A stretch of DNA of 64,000 nucleotides from Rhodamnia argentea (lineage: Eukaryota; Streptophyta; Magnoliopsida; Myrtales; Myrtaceae), in contig NC_063151.1 in the NCBI RefSeq assembly GCF_020921035.1, forward strand, positions 21,396,934 through 21,460,933, given 5' to 3'. Position numbers and translations under genes: made by a program. The notes under the pieces were generated by a model, which was given only the letters and a program-made list of their open reading frames with translations, searched no databases and was not told where the DNA came from. Positions 1 to 10,662 of this stretch are shown here, in pieces (the first letter of the stretch is position 1; the number at the start of each line of letters is the position of its first letter).

Positions 1-616
1 TATTGTTGAATATAACCTGAAACGCTGCTGGTTCAGAATACATATGGCAGGATGGCTAGGTTTCCTCTCTCTTTTTTCATTATTATCGGTTGTCATGAGA
101 GGCTGAGAGCAACCATTCTTCAGATTCACATCCTGTCCATGTCTTTACATTCATAATCAATTGCGAATCTCTCTCCAAATCCTAGGAACCATGTCCATCG
201 ATAGTTTTACCGATCTATCGATTCAGTCTAATGCTGTGATGAACAAGAGCTTAGAAGACCGATAATAGGGAAAGATCTCTGAATCGGGAACAAGAGTTGC
301 TTGAATCATGGAAACGTTGGACCTCTTATTTTAGCTGCAATCCTTGCTGTTCTAATGGACCGTAATAAGATCATTACACATCGATGATCCATCAAATTAA
401 TCGTGCAGTACTTTTAACCTAAAAATATAAAAGCTTACAACGAATTAATCACACTTCCACTTATCTTCTGTGGCAAGATGCGTGGAGTCGACCCCATTTT
501 ATTATGTGAGTAAGTGCCTCCTGCAACACCGATGAAGAGTTTGTATCAGTAGCGATTTTTCCTCAGAATATGTCAATATAAGCAAGAAGGGTACTGCCGT
601 TTGACTTCGGATTCCG
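1..616. repeat. Older duplicate of SP2 3' flank; no gene
   Basis: I see no coding gene here. From about position 130 onward the sequence is a diverged copy of about 5290-5700 (and 19115-19520), the region downstream of peptide gene SP2. Matching blocks include the stretch around 140-240 versus 5305-5430, and the stretch around 500-600 versus 5570-5690. The homology continues through the SP1 gene, so SP1 and SP2 arose by an older segmental duplication than the 13.5-kb one. Confidence 0.6.
512..526 (-). promoter_or_regulatory. Conserved 3' element of SP1
   Basis: On the minus strand this reads TTGCAGGAGGCACTT. It lies about 91 nt after the SP1 stop codon. The same element, with T for C at one position, follows all four other peptide genes at 88-104 nt. 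It could be a 3'-UTR regulatory site or the acceptor of a 3'-UTR intron, since it contains TGCAG followed by G. The role is inferred from conservation only. Confidence 0.4.
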
Positions 617-955
617 CTAAAATCTCATATGATAGGGTGTGTAAACTGAAATGCAAGCACACATACATACGCATCCAGGGGAAGGCTTCGGGATGCTAGG
701 ATCTGATCCACCACCTGCATGCGAAGCGCAAACCCTGAAAAACCAAAGCAAGAATGGAACGTCCGCTAGTGTAAAACACAGAAAATGCATGAGAAACAAT
801 GACTGCTATGAAAAATTAAAGAGATTATTCAAAAGCGGATCGTCACCCGGGCATTTGGGGCGTGCCGAGACGATCATGAGCTGAAGGACCAGAACCATGA
901 ACATGCACAAACGTTGTGCGATCGAAGGAGACGGAGCAATAGCCTTGGGTGCCAT
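617..955 (-). CDS. Small secreted CEP-like peptide precursor SP1
   Basis: This is a two-exon gene. Exon 1 is 955-847 (ATG at 955, donor GTGACG) and exon 2 is 714-617 (acceptor CATGCAG, stop TAG), giving 68 residues with a phase-1 intron. Residues 1-31 form a signal peptide: a basic start MAPK, then a hydrophobic run around MFMVLVLQLMIVSA. The secreted part carries Cys35 and the core DPSIPKPSPGCVCMC, then a 15-residue tail containing one further Cys that the paralogs lack. The core aligns gap-free with CEP hormones (P-T-x-P-G-x-S-P-G-x-G-H) but ends GCVC instead of GxGH. The first exon matches SP2 closely. The upstream TATA region is degraded (TTACATAAGG at 1051-1060, minus-strand sense CCTTATGTAA), so expression may be altered. 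I do not recognise a named family. A signalling role is inference. Confidence 0.6.
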
Positions 956-1350
956 TTCTTCCCTCTTCTTTCTCTACTTTTTCACGCAGCCTCTTCTTCT
1001 TTTTCTTAAGATGTGCAGGAAGCTTGGTTTCTCAAGAGCTCGATTGCTGGTTACATAAGGAAATGATATGGGATTGATTGGTCCGTGGACCTTTGCTTGA
1101 TTAACGTGTAAGAGCAGGACGTAGAAATTAGATGTTTATGCCCAGTTTTTTGGGGTTTTGGGTTTTTCCTTCTGACAATGATATGCTGCCGTGTGTGACT
1201 ACAATTCATGAATTCACCAGAAGTTGCTGTCCGACGCGTATGGCATTGGCATCTTACAATTAATTTTACTCGCAGGTTACTATCAACTTAGATGTTTACT
1301 CTAAATTTGACCGGCATCCCATCCTGGCGACCCAACAATAATAATTTACT

Positions 1351-1660
1351 AGGTTAATTGTCCAAAAAGTATTAAACATGTTATACTGCGGCTAATTCAG
1401 TCATAAACTATCAATTTGATCTTAAGTCTTTCGACGATTTGCCAATTTAGTCGTAAACTTTTTCATTGTGCCAATTCAATCCTAAACGTTTTGAAATTTT
1501 GCCAATTTAGTCCAAAACTTATTATCTGGATAATTGGCGTAAAGGACGACACCGACAAATTGTCAAAAGGTTTAGGAATAAATTGGCAAAACTTTAAAAG
1601 GTTTAGAACTGAATTTGTCACTGTATAATACGTTTAGGACTGTTTGGACAATTTTCCCCA
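1351..1660. mobile_element. Non-autonomous inverted-repeat element (MITE), 310 bp
   Basis: The left end GGTTAATTGTCCAAAAAGT is the imperfect inverse of the right end around 1640-1660 (ACTGTTTGGACAATTTTCCC). The inside has repeated 'caatttagtc..aaac' motifs facing both ways. The 30-bp stretches pair along most of the element. There is no coding capacity. The same element is in unit 2 at 14825-15132. Confidence 0.65.
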
Positions 1661-1863
1661 TTGTTACTTTACAAATTCTTTCTGATTTTCCTCATCAATG
1701 GATATAACAAGGCTATGTGAAAATTATTCACAAAAGATTTGGACACGTGACCTTATATTTCGATATCATTAGAGATTTTGCGAAACTATTATCAAATGTT
1801 CTAAAAACTTAAATAAACGATATTTAGACATTCCGACATGTAAAGCAATAATTTGGGGAAGCA

Positions 1864-2700
1864 AGGGAAAAATTACCTACAATGTCCTAAGCCTATTGCA
1901 ATAGTGTGAATTCAGTGCTAAACCTATGTCTATGCCAATTCAGTCATAAACCTTTTACATTTGTACCAATTCGGTCCTTTCAACCAACTTTGGCTGGTCG
2001 ACGCTAATATTTTGATATATTTTTTTTCAATTTTTTTTCCGTTTTTTCCTTCTCCTTCCTCCTTTAACCAGTCACCGAGTGACCGGCTAGAGCCTCGGCC
2101 TCACTGTCGCCGGGCGAGGTCGCCCTTGCTTCCGGCCAATCGCCAATTCAGCAATCGGGTGAAGGAAGGAGGAGAAGAAAAAATAAACAAATAAATTGAT
2201 AAGTTATTAAAGTATCATTAGAAGTAATCATGTCAGCGCCACCTAGCCAAAGTTAGCCTTATATGAATCTATTCATAGATAAAAAAAATCAAGATCCTCG
2301 AGCCAATAATGACTGAGAAGATTGACTCAAGAACAAATTTCATGAGGGGCTCCATTGTAGAATTCAAACCTAACCATTAATTGTGGAGCGACGGGAATAG
2401 ATGGAACCTATGAATATGTAAGATTCTATTAAAAAATGAATCCTAATAATTCGTTAGGTGGGATGGAGGAACGAACTAGGGACTATTTCATTTATTCCGA
2501 GAATTCATGAGCTAACCCTACAACTAAAATAGATATTCAAAGAGTAAATACTCATCCGCGAAAGTTTACATTAGATTACTCAATCTTCTTTTACATTATT
2601 CAATCTTAGATGGATAGACTTAATTGGCATAAATACAAAATGTTTAGGATTGAATGGGCACAATCGCAATAGGTTTAAGATTTTTTTGGTAATTTCCTTG
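1864..2700. mobile_element. Non-autonomous inverted-repeat element, about 840 bp
   Basis: The left end (AAATTACCTACAATGTCCTA..) and right end (..TTAAGATTTTTTTGGTAATTTC) are imperfect inverted repeats. Both arms carry the 'cctattgcaat..gtgccaattcagt' signature seen in related elements at 9082, 22971 and 33119. A GC-rich core lies at 2080-2150. Unit 2 holds the same insertion at 15337-16185, so it predates the duplication. No transposase is present. Confidence 0.6.
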
Positions 2701-2704
2701 GGAA

Positions 2705-3040
2705 TCAAGAGATACGGGCAATCGCACGCATTTGGAAACCTTCATTACAGAACCTCGTCCATGATCGATTCGAAAGCACGGCCGTTCCTACGCTCTCCAG
2801 CTGCCATACGGGACCATATCCCGTGCTCGACGGGACCTCGACGTATAATCCCGATCCTTCTTGTAGCCTCCATTTTCGCCTCCGTCTCGAGGTGAGATTT
2901 TTAGGTTTTCGAGTTGTTTTCTTCCGTATGGCTGCCCAATGTGAACATGCTAACGATCTGTTGACATTTTGTCGGAGGGCTTGAACGTCAAAATGTCTGC
3001 TGAATCCTAACGAGATCGTGGAAAAGATAACGTCGTCCAA
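2705..3040 (-). other. Conserved open frame, unidentified (unit 1)
   Basis: A 111-codon frame reads MDDVIFSTIS at its start. It is kept open in both duplicates (112 codons at 16190-16528), but a 2-nt indel and stop-forming changes affect the alternative frame. It abuts the element at 1864-2700. I recognise no domain. It may be the remnant of a gene exon or a chance frame. Confidence that it is a working gene is low. Confidence 0.15.
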
Positions 3041-3778
3041 CCAACCTTTGTCTCCGATTGGTTGACTTCAATTTACTTATGGGAAATGATTATCCTATCT
3101 TTGTGTATTTCCTTCGAATCTACTATTCATCGTGTGACTTTTAGGCGGCGGCGGCGGCGGCCATCATCCAGTCGGATTAAAGCTCAAGATGTTCGAATGG
3201 GGCTGTTCGATCCCTGTGCTTTCATGGGAGGACATGAACTAATCCGCTTTGGGAGCACTAGCTTGTGCTTTCTCCTTTATTTTTTACTTTGCCGCACTGG
3301 AAAATTATTTTTCTGCAAGTCTCGGACAACCAAATGCTAGTACAATCTAAGCACACAATGGGAAGGTCCGACATTGAAATCATCCCCTCTCCGAACAGCG
3401 TTCTGTCCGGATGGTAGGGCAAACTAGATTAAAAGTGTGAATGATAATCATTATGTTTCCAAAAGTTATTTCTGGTGAGAAACATATTTTTCTATTTCAA
3501 TCCCGTTGATGAGTTTTTGAGCAAAGAAACGCTTTTGATAACGACACAAAATATCTATTTCAAGAACAAAAATTCATTTGATAACAGCAAAAAATTTCTA
3601 CGGTTGTCGGTCGCCGGGCCTTGAACAGCGAACGGCGAAAGGTGGCCATCGAACAGCAAACGGCGGACGGCGGACCATGTCCGTGGATCTATGGATGGTG
3701 GTCGGGACTAGCAGTTGGCGATAGGAACGCGAGAGAGAGGAAGACTACATGCGAGAGAGAGGGAATGAACGATGAGAA

Positions 3779-3838
3779 GAGTTCTTGTTTCTGTTTTTTT
3801 TTTTTTTTTTTTTTTGGTAAGTTGAGTTCTTGTTTCTG
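3779..3838. mobile_element. Micro-retroposon: poly(T)-GGTAAGTT with 15-bp TSD
   Basis: A 30-bp insert (3794-3823) of 22 T residues plus GGTAAGTT is flanked by identical copies of GAGTTCTTGTTTCTG (3779-3793 and 3824-3838). Unit 2 keeps the empty site near 17648-17662. This is the footprint of LINE-type target-primed insertion of an almost fully truncated, poly(A)-tailed transcript on the minus strand. It happened after the duplication. Confidence 0.7.
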
Positions 3839-5579
3839 TTTCTGTTCAAAAAATACAAAAGTAGAAATTTTTCATTTTTCATTTCAGTTCCAAACTTATT
3901 TCTGAATTAAAAATAAAAAATTACGTTACCAAATAAATTTATGTCCCAAACCTGTTCTCGAGAACAGAAAAATGGAAAAATAGATAAACAAAATGGTTAC
4001 ATACACGCCCAACGAGCCTTGATTACGTAGAGAGTAAGATGGAAAAGCTTGTGTGTCGATTGCATGTTTGAGTGCATGTTGGTCTGATCACTTTTGGAGC
4101 CCAAAAACATCCACGTCTTTTTCTTTTCCAGTAAAAGTGAATTAGTCTCGACCAGGATTTACCTCGCCACTAAGCGCACTAGACTCCTATGTTGTAATAC
4201 AACACGTAGAAACTAAACAGAATCTTACAAATTAAATCAATACGAAAAACTAAAAAAAAAAAAGATGAATGATAAAGAACACTAAAGAATATGTGATTCG
4301 ATCTGAATATCGATATATTCATCCATAGAGAGAATCAATAAGAACAATACACTATAATCGAAAAATAGGAGTAACAATCGGTAAATACGCTCGTATTTTC
4401 CGCACCTAGATTATATCCAAATTCTTAAGTATTTACAAATAAACAACTCTTAATTGGATATAAAAAAACACTGAACTCACGGAGAACAAATCGTGTATTG
4501 GGAATCCTCTAGTACGGCCAAAAAAGAACATCGTAGTTCGTCCTTTTTCTTTCCTTCGCGGCGCGATACCATGTGCCGAAAACAACCCACGATTTCTCCA
4601 CCATGCGCGGCTCGTCTTCCTTTTTCTTCGTCTTCTTTGTGCGATGAGAAGCGCGAAGAAACCACTGGCGGGTACAGTGCACTCTTAGAAACCCCTTGCC
4701 TTATTGGGTCGACGACTGTTCTTCTTGTTTTTGACCTGGGCCCACCACGAGAACTAATGTATATCTATTAAATCATGAGAGGCTGTTCTTTTGTCTTTTA
4801 GTGCCAAGGAAATCTGCGGCAGTTTTCCGTGCACGCTTAGGTCCCAATTCTTGATCCGTTAAAGATTTTCTTTTCTCAAATCAATTTAACAAACCAATAT
4901 ACATCCATAAACGACTTAAACTCGAGATATAAATTTGACAACCTTTGTGGTTCAGAACCCGCCGTCTTCTTAGCCTAAGTTTTGAAAAAATCAAAACTGC
5001 TGAGATGCAGAAAAGTTTGAAAGCTTGACATCAATCTTGCTCATTCACAGTTTTTAGTTGAATGATATTCATATCTGACACAGCGGTGCATGTCTGTGAA
5101 GCAAAGATACAAGAATTTGACCACTTCACAAGAACCCAGATCGTCATCCCGATGGGGGTATAAAATGAGTATTGAAGCTCACGAGGGCAAGTCGCCCGTG
5201 ATTTCACCAGATTCATGAGTTCATTTGGATCCATTTCGATGCTTCGCAGCCCTAGAAGAGTAGGCGGCAATGTAAATTTTTCACGAGTCCTTTCATATGG
5301 ACGACTTTGCATTCATGATCAATCGCAAATCACTCTCCAAATCACAAAAGCCGTGTCGATTGAAAACATAACCGATTTGCCGATCGAATTTATCGCCGTA
5401 GTCATTGCAAGCTTCATAGACCAATAATGAAGAAAGATATGCCGACTTGTTCTTTTGGCACTGAAAATCTTATTTCGACCTACCAACCGAACCTGGACCA
5501 AGAGTTGCTTGAATCTACTTTAACACATTTTTGTCATCCCTTCCCACGAGAAGTATAGAGTTCCAATCTTTTTTAATGT
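3839..5579. other. Spacer with conserved remnants, no clear gene
   Basis: This stretch is collinear with about 17663-19400. Two minus-strand frames are conserved in both units. The 62-codon frame at 4477-4665 (matched at 18300-18488) begins MVSSRFSSHKEDEEKGRRAA. The second, at 5031-5312 (matched at 18862-19134), contains LPPTLLGLRSIEMDPNELMN and resembles a degraded leucine-rich-repeat tail. Neither has a recognisable start context, domain or partner exon. I treat both as gene remnants or untranslated exons. Confidence 0.3.
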
Positions 5580-5594
5580 AAGTACCTCCTGCAA
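5580..5594 (-). promoter_or_regulatory. Conserved 3' element of SP2
   Basis: The minus strand reads TTGCAGGAGGTACTT, 104 nt after the SP2 stop. It is identical in SP2' and one base different in SP1. See the SP1 entry for the possible roles. Confidence 0.45.
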
Positions 5595-5697
5595 CACCAA
5601 CGAAGAGTTCATATTAGCACGGATTTTTACTGAGAACATGTCAATATAAGCAAGATGGATATAGCCGTTCGAATAAGAATTCCGTTAGAGTCTCCCA

Positions 5698-6032
5698 TTA
5701 TTGGGTGTATGAACTGAAACGTGAGTACATACATTTACATCCAGGGGAATGCTTCGGGTGGCTTGGATCAGATTGACCTGCATGCAAAGGGCAAACCATG
5801 AAGAGCTGAAAGATTTTTTCATTCTTTTTCCCTCGATGTTAAACAGTGGCGAACGGAACGTCCGCCAGTTTAAGTCGCAAAAAATGAATCAGAAGAAAAT
5901 AAAGAAATGAAAACGCCGTCACCCACCTGGGCATTCGGCTGCCGAGACGATTATGACCAGAAGGACCAGAACCATGAACGTGCACAAAAGTCGCGCGATC
6001 GAAGGAGAGGAAGCGATAGCCTTGGGTGCCAT
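5698..6032 (-). CDS. Small secreted CEP-like peptide precursor SP2
   Basis: Exon 1 is 6032-5927 (ATG in GAAATGGC, donor GTGGGT). Exon 2 is 5777-5698 (acceptor TGCATGCAG, stop TAA), giving 61 residues with a phase-1 intron. A signal peptide (residues 1 to about 32) has the core LLCTFMVLVLLVIIVSA. The mature part is short: Cys34, then DPSHPKHSPGCKCM, then a Ser/Tyr-rich tail YSRFSSYTQ. The PSHPKHSPG stretch matches the CEP signature PTxPGHSPG, but the CEP G-x-G-H end is replaced by G-C-K-C. A later donor 4 nt downstream would bring a stop codon, so the upstream GT is preferred. Exon 2 is identical base for base in SP2'. Function is unknown. A secreted, processed signal is the leading idea. Confidence 0.65.
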
Positions 6033-6143
6033 TTCTTTCCCCTTCTTCTTCTTCTTCTTCTCCTTTTTTTCCTCTTATCTTCCCTTCTTTTTCTCTTGAG
6101 ATGTGGAACGAACGTGGTTTCTCCAGAGCCCCATCGCCACTAC

Positions 6144-6153
6144 TTATATAAAG
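6144..6153 (-). promoter_or_regulatory. TATA box of SP2
   Basis: On the minus strand this reads CTTTATATAA, about 115 nt upstream of the SP2 start codon. It is conserved at 19960-19970 for SP2'. It is a good plant TATA box with a spacing that gives an 80-90 nt leader. Confidence 0.55.
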
Positions 6154-6448
6154 CAAATGATACGTGCTTGGTGCATGCACTTTGCTTGATTGACGAGTGA
6201 AAGTTGGGCGTGGAAAGTAGGGGTTTATGCCAATAAGTCCTTTGCCTATTGAATATGCTCTTTGAATTTCCAGAGTTTCTCAGCTGCCGTCCGTGTCTGC
6301 AAATTCAAGAGTTCGTGGGAAGTTGCTGTCCGACGTCTAGTCTTTCCGAGAGTTTTCATGGACTCAAACTTGGAACTCATTGTGTGGCCTCTATCCGATC
6401 ACGGGCATTTTCGTCCTTAAACTTGGGTATACGCATAGATTCTTGTAC

Positions 6449-6497
6449 ATCTATTTGTAATATATATATTTTTTTGGTCAAAATCTATTTGTAATAT
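6449..6497. mobile_element. Micro-retroposon with 15-bp TSD (shared by both units)
   Basis: Two copies of ATCTATTTGTAATAT (6449-6463, 6483-6497) flank a 19-bp insert ending in seven T plus GGTCAAA. Unit 2 has the same insertion at 20287-20333. This one therefore predates the 13.5-kb duplication, unlike those at 3779 and 20525. Confidence 0.6.
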
Positions 6498-6499
6498 TT

Positions 6500-8148
6500 C
6501 TTTACCACATAATATGATGTGTACAGTAGAGTCAAATCAATTCATATCTATGACTATTAATATTTTGTAATTATCAAAGAATGTATTATATATTATGTTG
6601 GAAAATATGATTGAATGAGATGAACAAAGAATCAGACTTTAAGACGTGATTGTATGAACCAAAAGGGATGAGGAAGTTTGGAGGATTTAATATGAGAGAG
6701 ACTTGAGTAAGCAAATATGAGAGTAGTATTCAAAATGCCTTCGCTAAGGCTTTACGCAAATTAAACACAAGCTTAATTATAAGCTTTTTACTACAAACTT
6801 ACAACTCTATCTCTCTCATATGCTAGGGCTTCTATAGCTTACTCTAAAAAAAAAAAAAAATACTACCATGCCACACATATTTATAGACATTTCAAGTTCC
6901 TACATCCACCACCCAGTTTCAATATGTAAGAAGCAAATTTGAACTTTTGTTCTTAACCGACTTTAACTAGTAAAAAAGAAACCATGTTCAGCCTACAAGT
7001 TTCGGTCAAGGAAGCAACTAATAATCAAGTCCAACTTGTCTTTCTCCTTTGACCACTTCATGCTCTGCACTTCACCGCCTCCTCAACTCAAGCATTGGCA
7101 CCTTCAGCGTGAAAAAGGGCAGCTGCCGCAATTGTTTTTCACCCCAAAGTCCAAGTTCATTTGAACTTTGCTTTCTTTTTCACTTTTCTTCCAAAATAAA
7201 TTTTATTATTTCCAACAGTAATAATACTCTCTTTAAGAAAGTACTTGCCCCACGACGTTGCTAATGGTTTCAGCAAATATCCTCTAGGATATAACAAAGT
7301 CTCAATGAGAATAACATATAACAATTTTGATATTTTTCCAGAATCTCTCAAGGAAAACAATTGGAAATAATAGTTGTGTATCTTTTGAGAAAAACGAAAA
7401 TTAAAAGTTAAGATTCTAAAAATGAACAGAGTCACTCAATATGTAATACTTGAAAGAAGACAACTTTTCACATCTCAAAAGGGCCATTCAATCACAATTA
7501 TTCGTGGCCAAAGAGCAGTTAATTTCGGACACACTACTTCGTGTCAGAAGAGCAGTTAATTTGGACACAGCTTTTCGTTGTCCGAAAAATAATTTATTCA
7601 GACACAACTCTTCATTGTCCGAAAAAATACCTTGTCCGAAAGATTGCAACTCTTGGACATAAATAGTTAATTATAATTCAAAAAATAAATTTAATAAAAT
7701 AACTGCATCTCCTACGTGTATAGTGGCACTGTTTCGTTGGGAGTTAACCATTTATTTTAATTATAATTTTGAAAAATAAAAAATAGATTGATCATTGATT
7801 AGTGCCAATGATTATTGGCGCCAAGTGCTAAGAGCACCAAAATCGCGCAGTCACACGCAGGTATAGCCTAGCCTACTCACCCATTTCTCTTTTTTTAGAA
7901 TACCATAATCGCATTCTAATTTATAAATTGACTTGCACTATCCCATCTCTCCTATATGGGACACAACAAAGGCACTTATGTTTGTTTTTTCAAACAAACT
8001 TCAGCTTATTAGACTCACACGGAATTTATATTAGAGATTTATCAAGTATTGGACGACATTAGATGTAAGGTCTACAATCGAGGTCATACAATGGCTCACT
8101 CGTTAGGCTGGCAACAACTTTAGCTGCTTCGACTGAAGTCGGTTCTGT

Positions 8149-8150
<2 letters not shown>
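6500..8150. other. Spacer; degenerate about 42-bp repeats at 7503-7660
   Basis: I see no gene. At about 7503-7660 (unit 2: 21361-21520) three to four degenerate copies of a roughly 42-bp motif occur. The motif is built from 'gagcagttaatt' and 'gtccgaaa/ttcggacac', so neighbouring copies contain inverted GTCCGAA/TTCGGAC halves. The rest is AT-rich with no recognisable features. Confidence 0.4.

Positions 8151-8151
<1 letters not shown>

Positions 8152-8202
<51 letters not shown>
8152..8202. repeat. (GA)n microsatellite, unit 1
   Basis: About 25 uninterrupted GA repeats. The unit 2 counterpart at 22007-22070 has about 32. It is a length-variable marker between the duplicates. Confidence 0.95.
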
Positions 8203-8204
<2 letters not shown>

Positions 8205-9081
8205 TTTATGTTTAAAGTTGGGTAATCTAAGTGTATCATATTTGGAAGGTTCAGTAAAGATAAATTTTATTTACTGGAAATGCAGAAAAATATAGTTTAA
8301 ACAATCCAATTTATGGTTAAAGTCGAGTTTGTTTCACGGAAAACTCAAAATTTGAAAAATATCTTCCGAACAATAATAGCTTATATCGCTTGAAAATGAA
8401 TTAATGCAAAAATATTTTCATCACCTATAAAAATGCTTCTTCATAAATTGTTATCCATAATGAAAACATTTTCTGTTGACTACTTGTAAAAAAGATATAA
8501 CAAATCACTTTTCAAAAAATATTTTCCAAATCTTAAATTTTCCGTGAAACAAAACGACCCTAATTGTAACTCCTAAACCCCATCCACCCTCTCCTTTGTC
8601 CTTTCTCTACGTCAGACAGTGATCCTGGAGTCAGGGTCTTCATTGAGAAGGTGGCCATGGAGTCATCTTTGGACTAATTTTTTCCTTCCAACCACAGATC
8701 TTGGAGGTGGTATCCACGTCAGACTGATGCAACCAATCTCCGAGGTTATTACATTAGTTGCTTGTTACCTTTGGTTCAAAGGACACTTTCTAACTAATCC
8801 ATCAAAGCAGACTTTGCATTTGACAATGCGTTGTTTGTTGTCAAGTTATACATGTCTTGAATCACTTGGACGTTGAATTATTCTAAAAATTGAATTTAAT
8901 ACACTTAACAACCGTGTTGGACACTCATCAAGATAGCCCTTTTACATTAGAAACCATTTTGTGTTGACTCTCAAGACATGCGTCTTCCAAGGCAGTTAAA
9001 GTATATATTAAATTAAAGAAGTGTATGGGGGACTAACCCTAGAAGTGTTGAAGATGGGTCCACGAAATGGTATAGTAAATC
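8203..9081. other. Spacer without recognisable gene
   Basis: AT-rich sequence collinear with 22071-22970. The 85-codon frame at 8619-8876 is not preserved in unit 2 and looks fortuitous. Nothing else stands out. Confidence 0.4.
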
Positions 9082-9491
9082 AAGGGAAAAATTATCAAAA
9101 AAATATTAAACCTGTTACAATTGTGTCAGTTTAGTCTTAAATTTTTTTTTAACAATTGAGTTTTAAACATTTTACAATTATGTCAATTCAGTTCATTTGG
9201 TTGATCGGCATTGACGTGGCAAATTTGTAATAATATTTTAATATTTTTTGAAATTTATTAATTATTTTTTTTATTTTTTAATAATTTTTTGTGTCTTTTT
9301 TGGCCTTTTCTTTTTTTAGGGTTTGGGCCGATAGCCCTACCGGCCACCGACGACCTCCGCCGACCCCTAGGCAAGGGCTTGCGAGTCTTCATTAGCTGCT
9401 GGCGAGGGCTTGCAAAAGAAAAAAAAAAGATAGAAAAAAGCTATTAAACAAAATTAAAAAGTTTGAAAAATACTAAAATATTATTAAAAAT
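9082..9491. mobile_element. Truncated inverted-repeat element
   Basis: The left arm starts with AAGGGAAAAATTATCAAAAAA and has the 'cctgttacaattgtgtcagtttagtc' signature of the family at 33119-33716. It is followed by a GC-rich core at 9320-9415. The right arm is missing and the sequence stops after the AT-rich stretch near 9491. Unit 2 has the same truncated copy at about 22971-23355, so the loss is older than the duplication. Confidence 0.55.
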
Positions 9492-10561
9492 TAGCCTCAT
9501 GAACACCGGTTGATCTCCCTCCATGTGGAAAGGAAGCACATGGTCGTTTTCTGAGGACACAGCCATCGAATGTCGAGGAGATTTACGGATGCTACGGTTG
9601 AGTTTCCTTTCTTCACAAGAGGCGTTGAATTGTCTAGAGAGATTCGACACTACCTCCATCTGCGATTGTTTCGATTGCTCTTAATTTATCCACAATCCAC
9701 GCAGGCAATTGAATTAATGGAGCGATTCAATACTACCTCCATCGGCTGCATCCAACATCGTTTTTTTTTTTTTTTAATCATAGGATAGCTGTTAAGTTTT
9801 AATTTAATAGCTTAAGCCTATATCGAGAATGAGAGAGGTTGGGGGCGAGTAGGGGTGGCGAGATAAGGGCAAAATGGGAAATAGACAAATGAGGCAAAAA
9901 AAGGAGAAAGAAAAAATGGGGGGGGGCGGAAGGCTCAATCGATCGGGGCCGTCCATTTAGTCATCGATCGATGAATCCAAATCTTAGGAGGTCAACCCAA
10001 AAAAAAAAAATGCGGAGGATCTCTATTCACCAATCATATTTTATATATTTTAATACGTCCCCTCAATGAAGCCTTGTTTGATAACTTTTTAGTTTACTTC
10101 GCGTAATGATGGAAGATCAATGAGTGGGTTAAATTGGCGATGTACGGAATCGAACTCGAGGCCTTCGACTCTAAAGCCGGTCTAAAATGTCCGCGCGCGA
10201 GCGCAACTATTTATTCCCAAAATTAAGACCGATTCGGACTCTTCACGAAAGGCAATAACTAAAGTTGATAAGGGATCGATCGACTTCTTCCATCGGGCGA
10301 GGAAATAGACCCATTTCTCCTGATCAACAAAATCCAACAACAGGAAGAAAACGTATCGACTTTCGTAATTGCGGGCGGATTACCATTTTACTTAATGGTT
10401 TCTTTTATTTTCGATACAAAATATTGAGTAGGACAACGTTCATAAAAGGAAAGAAAAACACGTCAGTCTTCGATCAATCATGACCGAAGCAACCAGCTAC
10501 TAATTATACTGATCCAAGAACGACTTAACACCTGACGCCGATCCCTCCATTGTTTGAGTAC
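9492..10561. other. Spacer, no clear gene
   Basis: Collinear with 23356-24428. It contains short frames around 9570-9788 and 10265-10483 that are partly kept in unit 2 but carry no recognisable domain. A poly(T) run lies at about 9761-9775 and a G-rich run at about 9918. No supported gene. Confidence 0.35.
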
Positions 10562-10575
10562 AAGTACCTCCTGCA
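10562..10575 (-). promoter_or_regulatory. Conserved 3' element of SP3
   Basis: The minus strand reads CTGCAGGAGGTACTT (bases 10562-10575 cover all but the first), about 88 nt after the SP3 stop. It is shared with all other family members although the flanking 3' sequence differs from SP1 and SP2. Confidence 0.45.
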
Positions 10576-10662
10576 GTGACAGTAAACAGCTTACTAATTA
10601 TACTGAACAGTCATTTTGAATCAGAGGCATGTCAATATCTCATCCGGAATATGGAGGATATG

